This document shows, one piece after another, positions 33,867-42,625 of a DNA stretch of 43,157 nucleotides. Source of the DNA: Parasutterella excrementihominis YIT 11859 (GTDB lineage: Bacteria; Pseudomonadota; Gammaproteobacteria; Burkholderiales; Burkholderiaceae_F); NCBI RefSeq assembly GCF_000205025.1, contig NZ_GL883730.1, positions 17,251 through 60,407 on the forward strand, read 5' to 3'. The translations under genes were made by a program, and so were the position numbers. The first letter of the stretch is position 1. Each line of letters opens with the position of its first letter. The notes beneath the pieces were generated by a model, which saw nothing but the letters and a program-made list of their open reading frames with translations, was not told the origin of the DNA and ran no database searches.

Positions 33867-33886
33867 GCGTTAACCTCCGCGTTAAC
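33867..33886. repeat. Two direct copies of GCGTTAAC upstream of murA
   Basis: GCGTTAAC at 33867-33874 and 33879-33886, spaced by CTCC, so the repeat period is 12 bases. GTTAAC is itself palindromic. They lie 31-50 bases before the murA GTG, in or just downstream of the expected promoter, and could bind a regulator of the operon. Confidence 0.35.
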
Positions 33887-33918
33887 TCTCTTAATTTATG
33901 GACAAAATGAGTTTAAAG

Positions 33919-33946
33919 CGTGATCTCGAGTTTAACCAAGATCACG
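33919..33946 (-). terminator. Possible terminator at the end of the cellulose operon
   Basis: CGTGATCT (33919-33926) pairs with AGATCACG (33939-33946) around a 12-base loop, 19 bases after the bcsG stop. On the minus strand CTTTAAA follows, a poor T-run, so termination may be incomplete and some transcription could enter murA. Confidence 0.4.
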
Positions 33947-33964
33947 GCAATGATTTTTAGATTT

Positions 33965-35617
33965 TTACTTAGCGTATTCGCGCCAATCTTTGTTATCCAT
34001 CTTGACGTAGTCCTTGCCTTTATAGTTCACGACCTTGGCATTGGCATTCTCAGAAACAGAATGCGTCTGCGGCAGGTCTTTCACAAGGTCTTTCAGAGGA
34101 ACTTCCCCTTCCGGTTTTCCGAAGTAGTTAGTCTCTAGAACACGGCCGATCAGAGAGCTCACGGCAAGATAGCTCGTCTTAGTATCTACGGTAACCGGGC
34201 TGTCTGCGGGCGTTACGCCGATGAATTTCACCAAAGCAGGCACATGTGTAATGGCCGGGCTCGGAATATCACGCAAGTGCGCGACCTGAACCTTGTCGCC
34301 CTTTTCCGCTGCGCCATGCTCCGGCACAACAACCAGCATGACCTTGCGTCCGCTCTTTTCCAGATCGGTAATCAGGCTGCCTAAGTCATCGAGCATGGCC
34401 TGAGCTCTGGGTTTGAACGGAGCTAAACGGCGCTTGTTGGCAAAACGGTTGCCGTCATGCAGCGCGATCATGTTGATAAAGGTTGCACTTCTGCCGCCCT
34501 TGTCCGCAGCAATGGTGTTTTCGTAATCCTTAAAGACGGCGCGGGCGTCCCCGATCGGCTCTTCGTCAAAAGAGTCATAGCGCTTCGGATACTTCATTTC
34601 CGCAAGCTGCGGTGAAAGCCCGGCCAGATGACGCAGACTTTGATAGAAGTTGTCGTACTTACCGCTGTGGTCCATGAAAACGTGCTGGTTGTAGCCCAAA
34701 CGAGCCAGACGGTTCATGATTTCGCAGTCGGGATTGCGGCCTTCGTACAGATCTTCATGAGAAGGCTGTCCGCAGACCGACTTCAGCAGACGCAGCGCAG
34801 CCGGACCGGAATAAGACGTCGCGGAGTTAAAGTTCTCGAAGCGGATATTAAACTGCTTGAGAACTTCGTGATTTTCCAGACCCACGGCCTTCAAGTCGTC
34901 GTTGGAAAGTGAGCAGATATTCAGCAGAAGAATATCGAACGGCGTTGAATCTTTCGCCAGCTTGTCCGGCCACTCGGCTCTGCGGTCTTTTTCCGTGTCG
35001 TGGAAACGCTTCAGCCATTCATCGAGATTCTTTGAGGTAGGTTCAGCAGTCTGAGGAATGAGGTCGCTCTTCTTTTCTTCTTCTGCCAGTTTCTTGGCGT
35101 TGTCAACTGAAGCGACAACCTCAGTTGCCGGCGCCGGTGCTCTGAGCTGGGCCACAAAGGGCTGCCAAAGCGGTGCGCAAAGAAGAATAAACAAATAGCC
35201 GACAGTAAACGTCGTCACGCGGATATAGTCACGGATTGCGTAATAGATGATGATGAGCGCGATTCCGGCGCCGATCATCTCAAAGTTCAAAAAGTTCAGA
35301 GCTGAGTCGAGGAGATAGCCGCTTTCCATCGCCGCAAGGTTATGGAAGTTGCCTCGAATGCTGTCCAACCCCGGCAGCCAGCTTTCGGAGTAAACCAATG
35401 CGGCTGCACAGACCACGGCAACTAAAGTACGAAACCAGCGCAGATAGCGGTTGCCGATCGGGAAGAGGACAAAAACCAAGAGCAGAACATTCTGCAGAAG
35501 GTTCAGCGAGAGATATCCGAACCCTCCGAGTAAAAATTCTCCGATAAAAAATACATTCCACAGACCGAGGCCGGTCCATTTCACTTTCGTCTGCTTGTTT
35601 TTTTCAGTCGCAGCCAT
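33965..35617 (-). CDS. bcsG: Cellulose phosphoethanolamine transferase BcsG
   Basis: A 550-residue inner-membrane protein: four or so hydrophobic segments in the first 180 residues, then a periplasmic alkaline-phosphatase-fold domain. That domain carries the nucleophile region LLLNICSLSNDDL (Ser236 or Ser238), FMDHSGKYDNFYQSLRHLAGL and the metal-binding VVPEHGAAEKGDK. In enterics BcsG adds phosphoethanolamine from phosphatidylethanolamine to nascent cellulose, with BcsE and BcsF helping; those genes are not here. It is the last gene of the operon, 18 bases after bcsZ. Confidence 0.92.
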   Translation of the reverse strand: MAATEKNKQTKVKWTGLGLWNVFFIGEFLLGGFGYLSLNLLQNVLLLVFVLFPIGNRYLRWFRTLVAVVCAAALVYSESWLPGLDSIRGNFHNLAAMESGYLLDSALNFLNFEMIGAGIALIIIYYAIRDYIRVTTFTVGYLFILLCAPLWQPFVAQLRAPAPATEVVASVDNAKKLAEEEKKSDLIPQTAEPTSKNLDEWLKRFHDTEKDRRAEWPDKLAKDSTPFDILLLNICSLSNDDLKAVGLENHEVLKQFNIRFENFNSATSYSGPAALRLLKSVCGQPSHEDLYEGRNPDCEIMNRLARLGYNQHVFMDHSGKYDNFYQSLRHLAGLSPQLAEMKYPKRYDSFDEEPIGDARAVFKDYENTIAADKGGRSATFINMIALHDGNRFANKRRLAPFKPRAQAMLDDLGSLITDLEKSGRKVMLVVVPEHGAAEKGDKVQVAHLRDIPSPAITHVPALVKFIGVTPADSPVTVDTKTSYLAVSSLIGRVLETNYFGKPEGEVPLKDLVKDLPQTHSVSENANAKVVNYKGKDYVKMDNKDWREYAK

Positions 35618-35635
35618 GCTCAGAACTTAACTTTA

Positions 35636-36733
35636 TTAGTTGTTTTTAGGTGTCATTGTTTTAACGGCCACGTTGTCGGTAGGCAGAATCAGGCGCCCCT
35701 TCTCGTCGAAGGCATAGGTGCGGTTATCAAAGCCCAGACCGAAAACAGTCAGCACGTTGCGGTAATAATTATCGCCCTTCATTTCCGTCGAGGTGAGCAC
35801 CGTACGAATCACCGCACCGGCCTTATCTGCAGCCACATAGGGCAGAAAGCAGGCGCCGAAAGCATTGACCTGACGATTGTTGACAGTCATGTCGCCGATG
35901 TTGACTTTTTCAGGCGGAATATTGGTTGCCTTGACGAGATTAATCATCGGTTCGTACTGGCGCATCAGCACTTCATAGTTCTGATCTTTAGGCGACAGAA
36001 TGCCGGACCACAGGTAGGTTCGGATGGCGTTGTAGCTGCCTTCCATCTGCTGAGGATCGACAAGGCGTCCCTGAGCGTCAAATTTAGCCCAGTCCGGCGC
36101 CACACCGCTCGGAGAGCAGCGCACCATGGCGTTGATGGAACCTTCCAGCACCGGGAGCCAATACGGATCGTAATCGGCAAAGCGGCGCAGGATGTGCGGC
36201 GGATAGTAGCTTGGGTTGATGGTGATCACGCCCTTCTCTTCAAATCCGACGCGGCCCGGAAGGATGATCTTGCCGACGGTCGGCACGTCACGAACGAGCT
36301 CTTTAAGCTTGGCAAGGTAACCGTCAGCCTTCGGAAGGTAGGAAGGATCATTCCAGATGCGGGCCGCTTCGATCAGGCAGTAGGCAATCCACATGTCCGA
36401 GTCGGTGGCGTTGTTGGTATCCAAGATCTTGCCTGTTCCATTGGGCTTGCCGTCCGGAATACCCCAAAGCCAAGCAGGCTGATTTTCGCCGAGATTCTTT
36501 TCCGTCCAGGCAAACATCTCGTCAAAAGCCTTTTTGTCATTGGCAACCAGAGCGAAGAACATCCCGTAGGACTGTCCTTCAGAAGTCGTAATCAGCTTGG
36601 CTTCGCTGTAGTCAACGACGCGGCCTTCGGGCGTAAGATTCGTTGCTTTAAATTGATCCCAAAGTTCCCAGGCACCCGCAGGAGCTGCGAACACGGCAGA
36701 GATCAGGCAGGCAAGAAGAAAGTTCTTTTTCAT
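35636..36733 (-). CDS. bcsZ: Periplasmic endoglucanase BcsZ (glycoside hydrolase family 8)
   Basis: Cuts misaligned or periplasmic cellulose during synthesis. A 365-residue protein with signal peptide 1-21 (cleavage after PAGA). The GH8 acid region is TTSEGQSYGMFFALVA (catalytic Glu52), followed by the aromatic substrate-binding stretch LWGIPDGKPNGTGKILDTNNATDSDMW and the base region MEGSYNAIRTYLWSGIL. A GGAG ribosome-binding site stands 8 bases before the ATG. It lies between bcsB and bcsG, the usual place. Confidence 0.95.
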   Translation of the reverse strand: MKKNFLLACLISAVFAAPAGAWELWDQFKATNLTPEGRVVDYSEAKLITTSEGQSYGMFFALVANDKKAFDEMFAWTEKNLGENQPAWLWGIPDGKPNGTGKILDTNNATDSDMWIAYCLIEAARIWNDPSYLPKADGYLAKLKELVRDVPTVGKIILPGRVGFEEKGVITINPSYYPPHILRRFADYDPYWLPVLEGSINAMVRCSPSGVAPDWAKFDAQGRLVDPQQMEGSYNAIRTYLWSGILSPKDQNYEVLMRQYEPMINLVKATNIPPEKVNIGDMTVNNRQVNAFGACFLPYVAADKAGAVIRTVLTSTEMKGDNYYRNVLTVFGLGFDNRTYAFDEKGRLILPTDNVAVKTMTPKNN

Positions 36734-36751
36734 GTTGTGGTCTCCTTCCTC

Positions 36752-39016
36752 TTAGTTGCGGCGGTTGCGGAAGCGGATTAAAGAATGCATCAGGTAGTAG
36801 ATGCCACCTGCAAAGAGCAGTGCGCACACCAATGTGAAGAGCACAAGAAGAAGCGGCTGGTCTAAGAGCGAATACCAAACTCTCTGGTGCCACGGCAGGG
36901 ATCCTGTGTAGTAGTCAGGGCCCACCATGTAGCTCGCAGGCTGAGCATTCGGTTTGAATATCGCCACACCGCCACCGACCATCTTCAGGTCTCCAGGGTT
37001 CATCAGGCGTTTGTTCAGGAGGTAGCTTCCGTCCTGACCGTCACCTAAGATTGCGACGACCGAGCGGCCGCTGCCGTACGGAGATTCATACTGAGCAATC
37101 GTGGCAATGCCGGTGTCTTCCGTGACAGTGGACTGAGGAGCAGCGTCTTTAGACTTTGCTTCGAAATTAGACTTCAAGTTGCCTTTAACTTTTTCAAGAA
37201 TAATCTCGGGCTCAAGTTTGCCGAGATTATCGATATCGGCGCTGTTTTCAGCAAAGACCAGAATGTCGCGGTGCTGAGCGTTATCATTCTGGATGGCAGA
37301 GTCGAACGTAACTTTCGTGACGGGAGCACCCGTCTGCGCACCGAAGCGGCCCATTGTATTGAGCATCGTCGTCATGACGTTAGCCGGCGCATCTTTCTTC
37401 ATCAGCACCAAGGTCTGAGACAAGTCGGCATACTTCGTAAACGGATAGCCGCTCACGGTAAAGAGCTTCAGATCCGGCAGGCGTGCAAAGTGATAGAAAC
37501 CGGAGAAGTCGATCGTGGAGTTCGGATCGATTTCCACCTGGTTCGGAATCAAGGTCACGGACTTGCAGTTGGCCTGAGTTCCGCCGTCAACCGCCAAACC
37601 GTATTGGAAGTCAAACGTCAGCTGATTTTCCGCGGACAGCAGGCGGCTCGGAATCGATGTGTTGTTCCACAGATTTGCCAAGCCATTAATGAACGAAAAC
37701 TGCGACATAAACGAGTTGCTCGTTTTTGTCGGGCTCAGGTCATAGGACTCGACCAACTGGTCATTCAGCAGGAAACGCATCTGGGCCGGTTCTCCGCCCA
37801 TCGGACGCGTGTAGCGATAGCGTAGGTCTAGATTCACATTGCTGCGATTGACCATGAAAAGGTCCGGCGGGAGACGTACGTCGAGCTTGATCGGAGCCGG
37901 ATGCAGACCGGTGCTGGTGAGCTGGCCGCGATACTTGGAAAGCTTCTCGAACGGAATCTTTTGATCGGTGTTGACCCAAGACGGCGCGTCATAAGCCTTG
38001 CGATCCGGTTCGCCTTTGAAGTTTTCAATCGTGACCATACCGCCGGCAATTCCTGCGTCAGCAGCCGCCAGATAACGGGCAGCTGTCAGCAGATCATCGG
38101 CGTTGCGCCCGGCAATCACCAAAACCTTGGCGTATAAGCTGTTCGGCGCATTAACGATCGAAATCGTTGGCGCTTCGACTCTGGGCAGGAACTTCAGGAA
38201 GTCGGGACGGCTGTCGTTGGTGACAAAAGCGACATAGTTCTGCTCGGCCGGCTGTTCGTTGTAGTAGACCGGGAATTCAATTCCGCGCCACTCGGAGCGC
38301 ACACCAGCCCATGAAGCAAGTACCGCGGCAGCTTCTTTGAAGCGATTATCAGGTGTAGAAGCAAAAACCATCGGCAGCGTCGTTGCAGACGGACTGATGG
38401 TGTTGACAAAAGGCGCCGGCAGGATCGAAAGATCATTGGCCAAACGCAGCTTCTGAGTATTCAAAGACAGGTAGCTCGAAGAGTCGACCGTCAGCCATAA
38501 AGCAGGATTTGCGGGAGAGCCGCAAATCTGCGTGTACTGACCGACAAACTCCAGCGTCAGGCGGTTGGAGCTGTCAAACTGCTTCGCATTGAGATCGACT
38601 GTGGCGGAAACCTGATTGCCGAGCTGATCTTTGGTAATCGGAAGACTCTTCTGCAGCTGGCCGTTTAAGTAAACATTGAGCTGGCTCTGCTGAGGAATCA
38701 GGGCCGGAGACGGCGTGTAGCGGAGCGTGACCGAAGCCTTGGAAATCAGCTCGTTCTTTGCAGAATAAAAACGGAAAGATCTTTCGTTGTAGATGCCTGT
38801 CATCTTGATCTGTTCAATCGCTCCTTCCGTGGAGTAATTAAACAAGGGGCTGTCTTTGCGGATCACCGGGATTTCGTCTGTCCGGAAGGCCGGCTGAACA
38901 TCCCGCATAAATGTGGCGGGTTCAGGGGCGGCGGACGCAACGCTCGCAAGAGCTACACTCAGTGCGCAGAGCACTGTACCGGATAGAAGAAGAGAGAATC
39001 TTTTATTCTTAAACAT
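36752..39016 (-). CDS. bcsB: Cellulose synthase periplasmic subunit BcsB
   Basis: Guides the glucan chain through the periplasm and activates BcsA. The 754-residue protein has a signal peptide (1-29, after SVASAA), two rounds of the jellyroll (carbohydrate-binding) plus flavodoxin-like domain pattern (LRYTPSPALIPQQSQLNVYLNG and LRYRYTRPMGGEPAQMRFLLND), and a C-terminal anchor helix (PLLLVLFTLVCALLFAGGIYY). It is 28 bases after bcsA; together they form the inner-membrane synthase complex. Confidence 0.95.
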   Translation of the reverse strand: MFKNKRFSLLLSGTVLCALSVALASVASAAPEPATFMRDVQPAFRTDEIPVIRKDSPLFNYSTEGAIEQIKMTGIYNERSFRFYSAKNELISKASVTLRYTPSPALIPQQSQLNVYLNGQLQKSLPITKDQLGNQVSATVDLNAKQFDSSNRLTLEFVGQYTQICGSPANPALWLTVDSSSYLSLNTQKLRLANDLSILPAPFVNTISPSATTLPMVFASTPDNRFKEAAAVLASWAGVRSEWRGIEFPVYYNEQPAEQNYVAFVTNDSRPDFLKFLPRVEAPTISIVNAPNSLYAKVLVIAGRNADDLLTAARYLAAADAGIAGGMVTIENFKGEPDRKAYDAPSWVNTDQKIPFEKLSKYRGQLTSTGLHPAPIKLDVRLPPDLFMVNRSNVNLDLRYRYTRPMGGEPAQMRFLLNDQLVESYDLSPTKTSNSFMSQFSFINGLANLWNNTSIPSRLLSAENQLTFDFQYGLAVDGGTQANCKSVTLIPNQVEIDPNSTIDFSGFYHFARLPDLKLFTVSGYPFTKYADLSQTLVLMKKDAPANVMTTMLNTMGRFGAQTGAPVTKVTFDSAIQNDNAQHRDILVFAENSADIDNLGKLEPEIILEKVKGNLKSNFEAKSKDAAPQSTVTEDTGIATIAQYESPYGSGRSVVAILGDGQDGSYLLNKRLMNPGDLKMVGGGVAIFKPNAQPASYMVGPDYYTGSLPWHQRVWYSLLDQPLLLVLFTLVCALLFAGGIYYLMHSLIRFRNRRN

Positions 39017-39044
39017 ATCTGACCGAGATCTTCCGAATTACTCA

Positions 39045-41804
39045 TTAATCCGTATTATTTCTAACTGCGTAAGATTTTAGTTCGTTATTACGCGCTATGA
39101 GCCGATGAAATTGTTTTAGGCAAATTGTTTTAGGCAAGTAGAGCGGATGGGTTTCCTCAAAAGGAGAATTCTTGTTTTCGCGCCTAAGTGACGGGACTCG
39201 AGGAATAAAACTGATGACCCACTTAAATGTCCAAACCGAGGCCTTCAGGAACCAGCCGGCCTGAGGATTCGAAAAATGCGCAAATGCCTCAGCGCCCATG
39301 CGCGCCATGTGCAGCAGCGCAAAGAAGCCGTCAAACATGCCATAGTCTCTAACCTTCGCTTGTCTCTGGATCCAAATATCCGGCGTTCCGAACGTGCACT
39401 CGACATATTCCATTTCTTTGGTACGCGTCGGCTGAGAGACCAAAAGCTCGACAACGCCGTTTTCAAAAGCGGCCGTCACTGTGCAGTCAAACGTTGTCGA
39501 AGGCTTTTTCTTAGGGCCAAAAACCAGCTTTACAGGCTCTTCGAGCGAAACCTTGCTTAGGTCTGAAGCGTTTTTCAAGTCTACGACGCAGTCTTTCTGA
39601 GAGAAAGCGGACATAACGGCCGGAATCGAAGTCTCTCCGACCTGAAGGTGTACCGGTGCGGTGAAGGACACACGCGGGAATTTGCGTTTCTGGACACTTT
39701 CGACCGTCACGGCCATCGCGGCAAACAGAATGATCAGGTTGTAGATAATCCAGCCGAGGTTGATCAAAAGCATCAGAACTTCGTAGGCGCTGGCTCCGAC
39801 CATTCTGTAGAGGCCGATAAAGAAGCCGGCCAGGTTTAGGAGCAACAAATAGAAGTACGGACGAGCGACAGCCCAGTCCAAATATTCTTTATCAATTACG
39901 CCACCCTTAGCCGTCACGTTGAATTTACCCTTGTGAGGCGCGATAAGTGCAACGAGTGTCGGCACGAAGATGTACCAGGATAAAATCGTTTCATAGAGCG
40001 CGCTGATAAACGGGAATCGATAGCCGCGGTGAATCATGTACGTCGTCATCGTGGAGTGAACCATATGCGGGATCAGGTACACGAAAATAGCGATCGCACT
40101 GGCGTAAATCACGTAGATATTGGCAAAGAGGAACGGTAGCGGAGCGATTAAGAAGATGATCCGCGGCAGTCCGTGCAGGAAGTGGATCATCGCATTTAAG
40201 AAGCACAGGCGCTGCGGAATCGTCAGGCCCTTGCCGAAAAGCGGATTATCCAAGCGGAAAATCTGCACCATGCCTCGGGCCCAGCGGATTCGCTGTCCGA
40301 TATGCGCCGCCAAAGTTTCCGTACTCAGACCGGCAGAAAGGGGCGTACTTAAGAAAGCCGAAGACCAGCCTCTGCGGTTGAGCTTCAAAGAGGTATGCGC
40401 GTCCTCGGTCACCGTTTCCACAGCAATGCCGCCGACTTCTTCCAATGCTTTACGGCGCATGATGGCGCAGGAGCCGCAGAACATCGTTGCGTTCCATGTG
40501 TCATTGCCCTTCTGAATGAAGTCATGAAAGAGCGAGTTCTCATTTGGAACATTCTCTTTGAGATGCAGGTTCTTTTCAAACGGGTCCTGCGAGTAAAAGT
40601 GATGAGGCGTCTGCACCAGAGCGATTTTCTCGTCCTTTAAGAACCAGCCCATCGTCTTTTGCAGGAACGTTTTTACCGGTACGTGGTCGCAGTCAAAGAT
40701 GGCAATGAAGTCGCCCTTAGTGATGCCCATTGCGTGGTTAATGTTGCCGGCCTTGGCGTGCTTGTGTTCTTCGCGCTCGATATAGCCGGCGCCGACTTCA
40801 CAGGCAAAGTCTTTAAATTCCTTACGACTGCCGTCGTCCAAGATATAAACATTGAGTTTTTCTTTGGGCCAGTCTACGGTGAGCGCTGCGTACACCGTCG
40901 GTTTCACAACGTCCAGCGGTTCGTTGTAAGTCGGAATGAAAATATCGACACTCGACCAGCGCTCCTTATCCTTCGGCAAAGAGGCGGGTTTACGGTCAAG
41001 CACCCAGCAGACCTGGAAGTAGCCGAGCAGCATCACGATGAAGGCATAGGTTTCAGCGATGATCAGCAGCCATGTAAAGATCACAGAGGTGTAGCTGTTG
41101 GGATTCAGTGTTTCCGAATAACGCCACCAAACGTAGCGGGACGACACGATGACCGAAATCACGATCAGCATCAGCAGCGTAAAGCGGGTTTGCGCCTGAA
41201 AGAGTGTAAGCGCGATCACACCTAAGATCAGCAGGAAGATGACTTGTTCTTCCAAACTGAAGGGCTGAGTGATACAGAGCACGTAGAGCACGAAGCCGAT
41301 CGCGAGCAAAAAGCCCACGAAGATCTTCTTAAAAAGCGACAGTTTCTGGTGCTGAGGCTTATGCTGTCCGGTCTTCTCCTTGCCTTCCGAAGCCAGTTTT
41401 TTAGAAACTCGCTCAGCGATCATTCGTGTCCCGCGGTTAATCCTCTTGAAAATGTGATTGACCCAGCGGAACAGAAAGAAGCGGCTGGCATACGTCGAAT
41501 GCGACAGACGTTTGGCGGCATCTTCTTTGCTGCCGGCAACAAACATCAGAAAGCTGAGCTGAATGAGGCCTCGAATGGGATCAAGCGGCCGCAGATTATG
41601 AAAGTCGATCTGCGGAAAATAATAGGTTCGGTTTTTAACAATCTTTTGATAGAACCTGTTCTCAATCGGAAAGATCAGCCAAGCCAAACCGAAACAAAAC
41701 ATATTAATTCGGTAGCTCCATTTTCCCGAACAGTTATTCGTTAACCAACGGGACAGCCTGCCGGTATGCACTTTCACCTGGGAAAGAATCTGAGAGAACA
41801 GCAT
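39045..41804 (-). CDS. bcsA: Cellulose synthase catalytic subunit BcsA
   Basis: Family 2 glycosyltransferase that polymerises UDP-glucose and extrudes cellulose. The 919-residue protein has catalytic motifs DDGS (323-326), DCDH (371-374), TED (466-468) and QRIRW (504-508), with about eight membrane helices around the domain. A C-terminal PilZ domain follows with RKFPR (707-711), the RxxxR half of the cyclic-di-GMP site. The partner motif [DN]xSxxG is not visible; the equivalent stretch reads AFSQKD. A 14-bp tandem duplication alters the last ~25 residues. It is first in bcsA-bcsB-bcsZ-bcsG. Confidence 0.96.
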   Translation of the reverse strand: MLFSQILSQVKVHTGRLSRWLTNNCSGKWSYRINMFCFGLAWLIFPIENRFYQKIVKNRTYYFPQIDFHNLRPLDPIRGLIQLSFLMFVAGSKEDAAKRLSHSTYASRFFLFRWVNHIFKRINRGTRMIAERVSKKLASEGKEKTGQHKPQHQKLSLFKKIFVGFLLAIGFVLYVLCITQPFSLEEQVIFLLILGVIALTLFQAQTRFTLLMLIVISVIVSSRYVWWRYSETLNPNSYTSVIFTWLLIIAETYAFIVMLLGYFQVCWVLDRKPASLPKDKERWSSVDIFIPTYNEPLDVVKPTVYAALTVDWPKEKLNVYILDDGSRKEFKDFACEVGAGYIEREEHKHAKAGNINHAMGITKGDFIAIFDCDHVPVKTFLQKTMGWFLKDEKIALVQTPHHFYSQDPFEKNLHLKENVPNENSLFHDFIQKGNDTWNATMFCGSCAIMRRKALEEVGGIAVETVTEDAHTSLKLNRRGWSSAFLSTPLSAGLSTETLAAHIGQRIRWARGMVQIFRLDNPLFGKGLTIPQRLCFLNAMIHFLHGLPRIIFLIAPLPFLFANIYVIYASAIAIFVYLIPHMVHSTMTTYMIHRGYRFPFISALYETILSWYIFVPTLVALIAPHKGKFNVTAKGGVIDKEYLDWAVARPYFYLLLLNLAGFFIGLYRMVGASAYEVLMLLINLGWIIYNLIILFAAMAVTVESVQKRKFPRVSFTAPVHLQVGETSIPAVMSAFSQKDCVVDLKNASDLSKVSLEEPVKLVFGPKKKPSTTFDCTVTAAFENGVVELLVSQPTRTKEMEYVECTFGTPDIWIQRQAKVRDYGMFDGFFALLHMARMGAEAFAHFSNPQAGWFLKASVWTFKWVISFIPRVPSLRRENKNSPFEETHPLYLPKTICLKQFHRLIARNNELKSYAVRNNTD
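39108..39137. repeat. 14-bp tandem duplication inside the 3' end of bcsA
   Basis: On the plus strand ATTGTTTTAGGCAA occurs twice head to tail (39110-39123, 39124-39137), with two further matching bases at 39108-39109. Because 14 is not a multiple of three, it changes the reading frame: with one copy BcsA would end LPKTISSAHSA at a TAA a few codons on, whereas two copies give the present longer tail. Confidence 0.85.
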
Positions 41805-41837
41805 ATCAATTTAGTGTCGCTTCGAAGTACTGCGCCT

Positions 41838-41843
41838 AGTATA
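41838..41843 (-). promoter_or_regulatory. Candidate -10 box of the bcs operon
   Basis: TATACT on the minus strand, 34 bases before the bcsA ATG, is the best -10 match in the 273-base region shared with the divergent lipoprotein gene. The -35 is weak, which would suit an activator-dependent promoter. Confidence 0.35.
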
Positions 41844-42077
41844 AAAGCGTTGCGAACGAAGAAATGGCCCGATCCCCAAATCTTGCACAATCGATAAGCT
41901 TTTTGCATGTGTGAATTTTTTCCTTCCCCACCGACGCCAACACTAATCTTTACAATTTTTAGCCTTCCGCCGGCCTTATGGCTCAGTTAGGCGCAAAGGA
42001 AGTATCCGACCCCGAGGATTGTTCATTATCATTGAGAGATCAGAATTTACTTTTACAGACAAAGGGGTTTGTCAGCC

Positions 42078-42590
42078 ATGATCAAAACAAAATTGCTGGT
42101 TCCTGCAGTTGCTCTTTTCGCTCTTGCCGGATGTCAGACTAACGGCGACATGTATCGTTCCGATGTTTACGGGAGCAACCAGGTCAACCAGGCCCAGCAG
42201 GTGCAGACAGTTGAAATTATTGCAATTCAGCCTGCCCGCGTTGCCGTGAATAATCAGTCCGACCGCAACGTTTCTCAGATGGTCGGTACCGCCCTCGGCG
42301 GTATTCTCGGTGCTGTGATCGGCAACCAGGTAACACATCATAGAGACAGCGGCACTGCTATCGGCGCTATCGCCGGTGCTGCCTTGGGCGCAGCCGGATC
42401 CAGCGCGGCCTCTCCGCAAAATTCTTTGGTTGACGGCGTCCAGCTGACCTTCAAGATGAACGGCAGAATCTTCAACTCCGCTCAGGTCGGTCAGATGTGC
42501 GAATTCAAGTACGGCCCTGCCATCATGACATCCACAGGCCCCACAAGCACTCGTATTCAGCCGAACAACCCGTACGGCTGCAAGCGATAA
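42078..42590 (+). CDS. Glycine-zipper outer-membrane lipoprotein (17-kDa antigen-like)
   Basis: A 170-residue lipoprotein from ATG 42078, chosen because AAGGGG stands about ten bases upstream; an upstream TTG at 42069 is too close to that site. The lipobox is ALAGC (Cys about residue 19). A glycine-zipper membrane motif follows: GTALGGILGAVIGNQ, then GTAIGAIAGAALGAAGSSA, separated by a short His-rich turn. A small C-terminal beta-rich domain ends with a Cys. This is the pattern of the Rickettsia 17-kDa surface antigen and SlyB/PcP-type lipoproteins, implicated in envelope integrity. It is divergent from bcsA. Confidence 0.85.
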   Translation: MIKTKLLVPAVALFALAGCQTNGDMYRSDVYGSNQVNQAQQVQTVEIIAIQPARVAVNNQSDRNVSQMVGTALGGILGAVIGNQVTHHRDSGTAIGAIAGAALGAAGSSAASPQNSLVDGVQLTFKMNGRIFNSAQVGQMCEFKYGPAIMTSTGPTSTRIQPNNPYGCKR

Positions 42591-42625
42591 CCTTTGTTCC
42601 CGTGTTTTGGTGAGGTTCAACGAAT

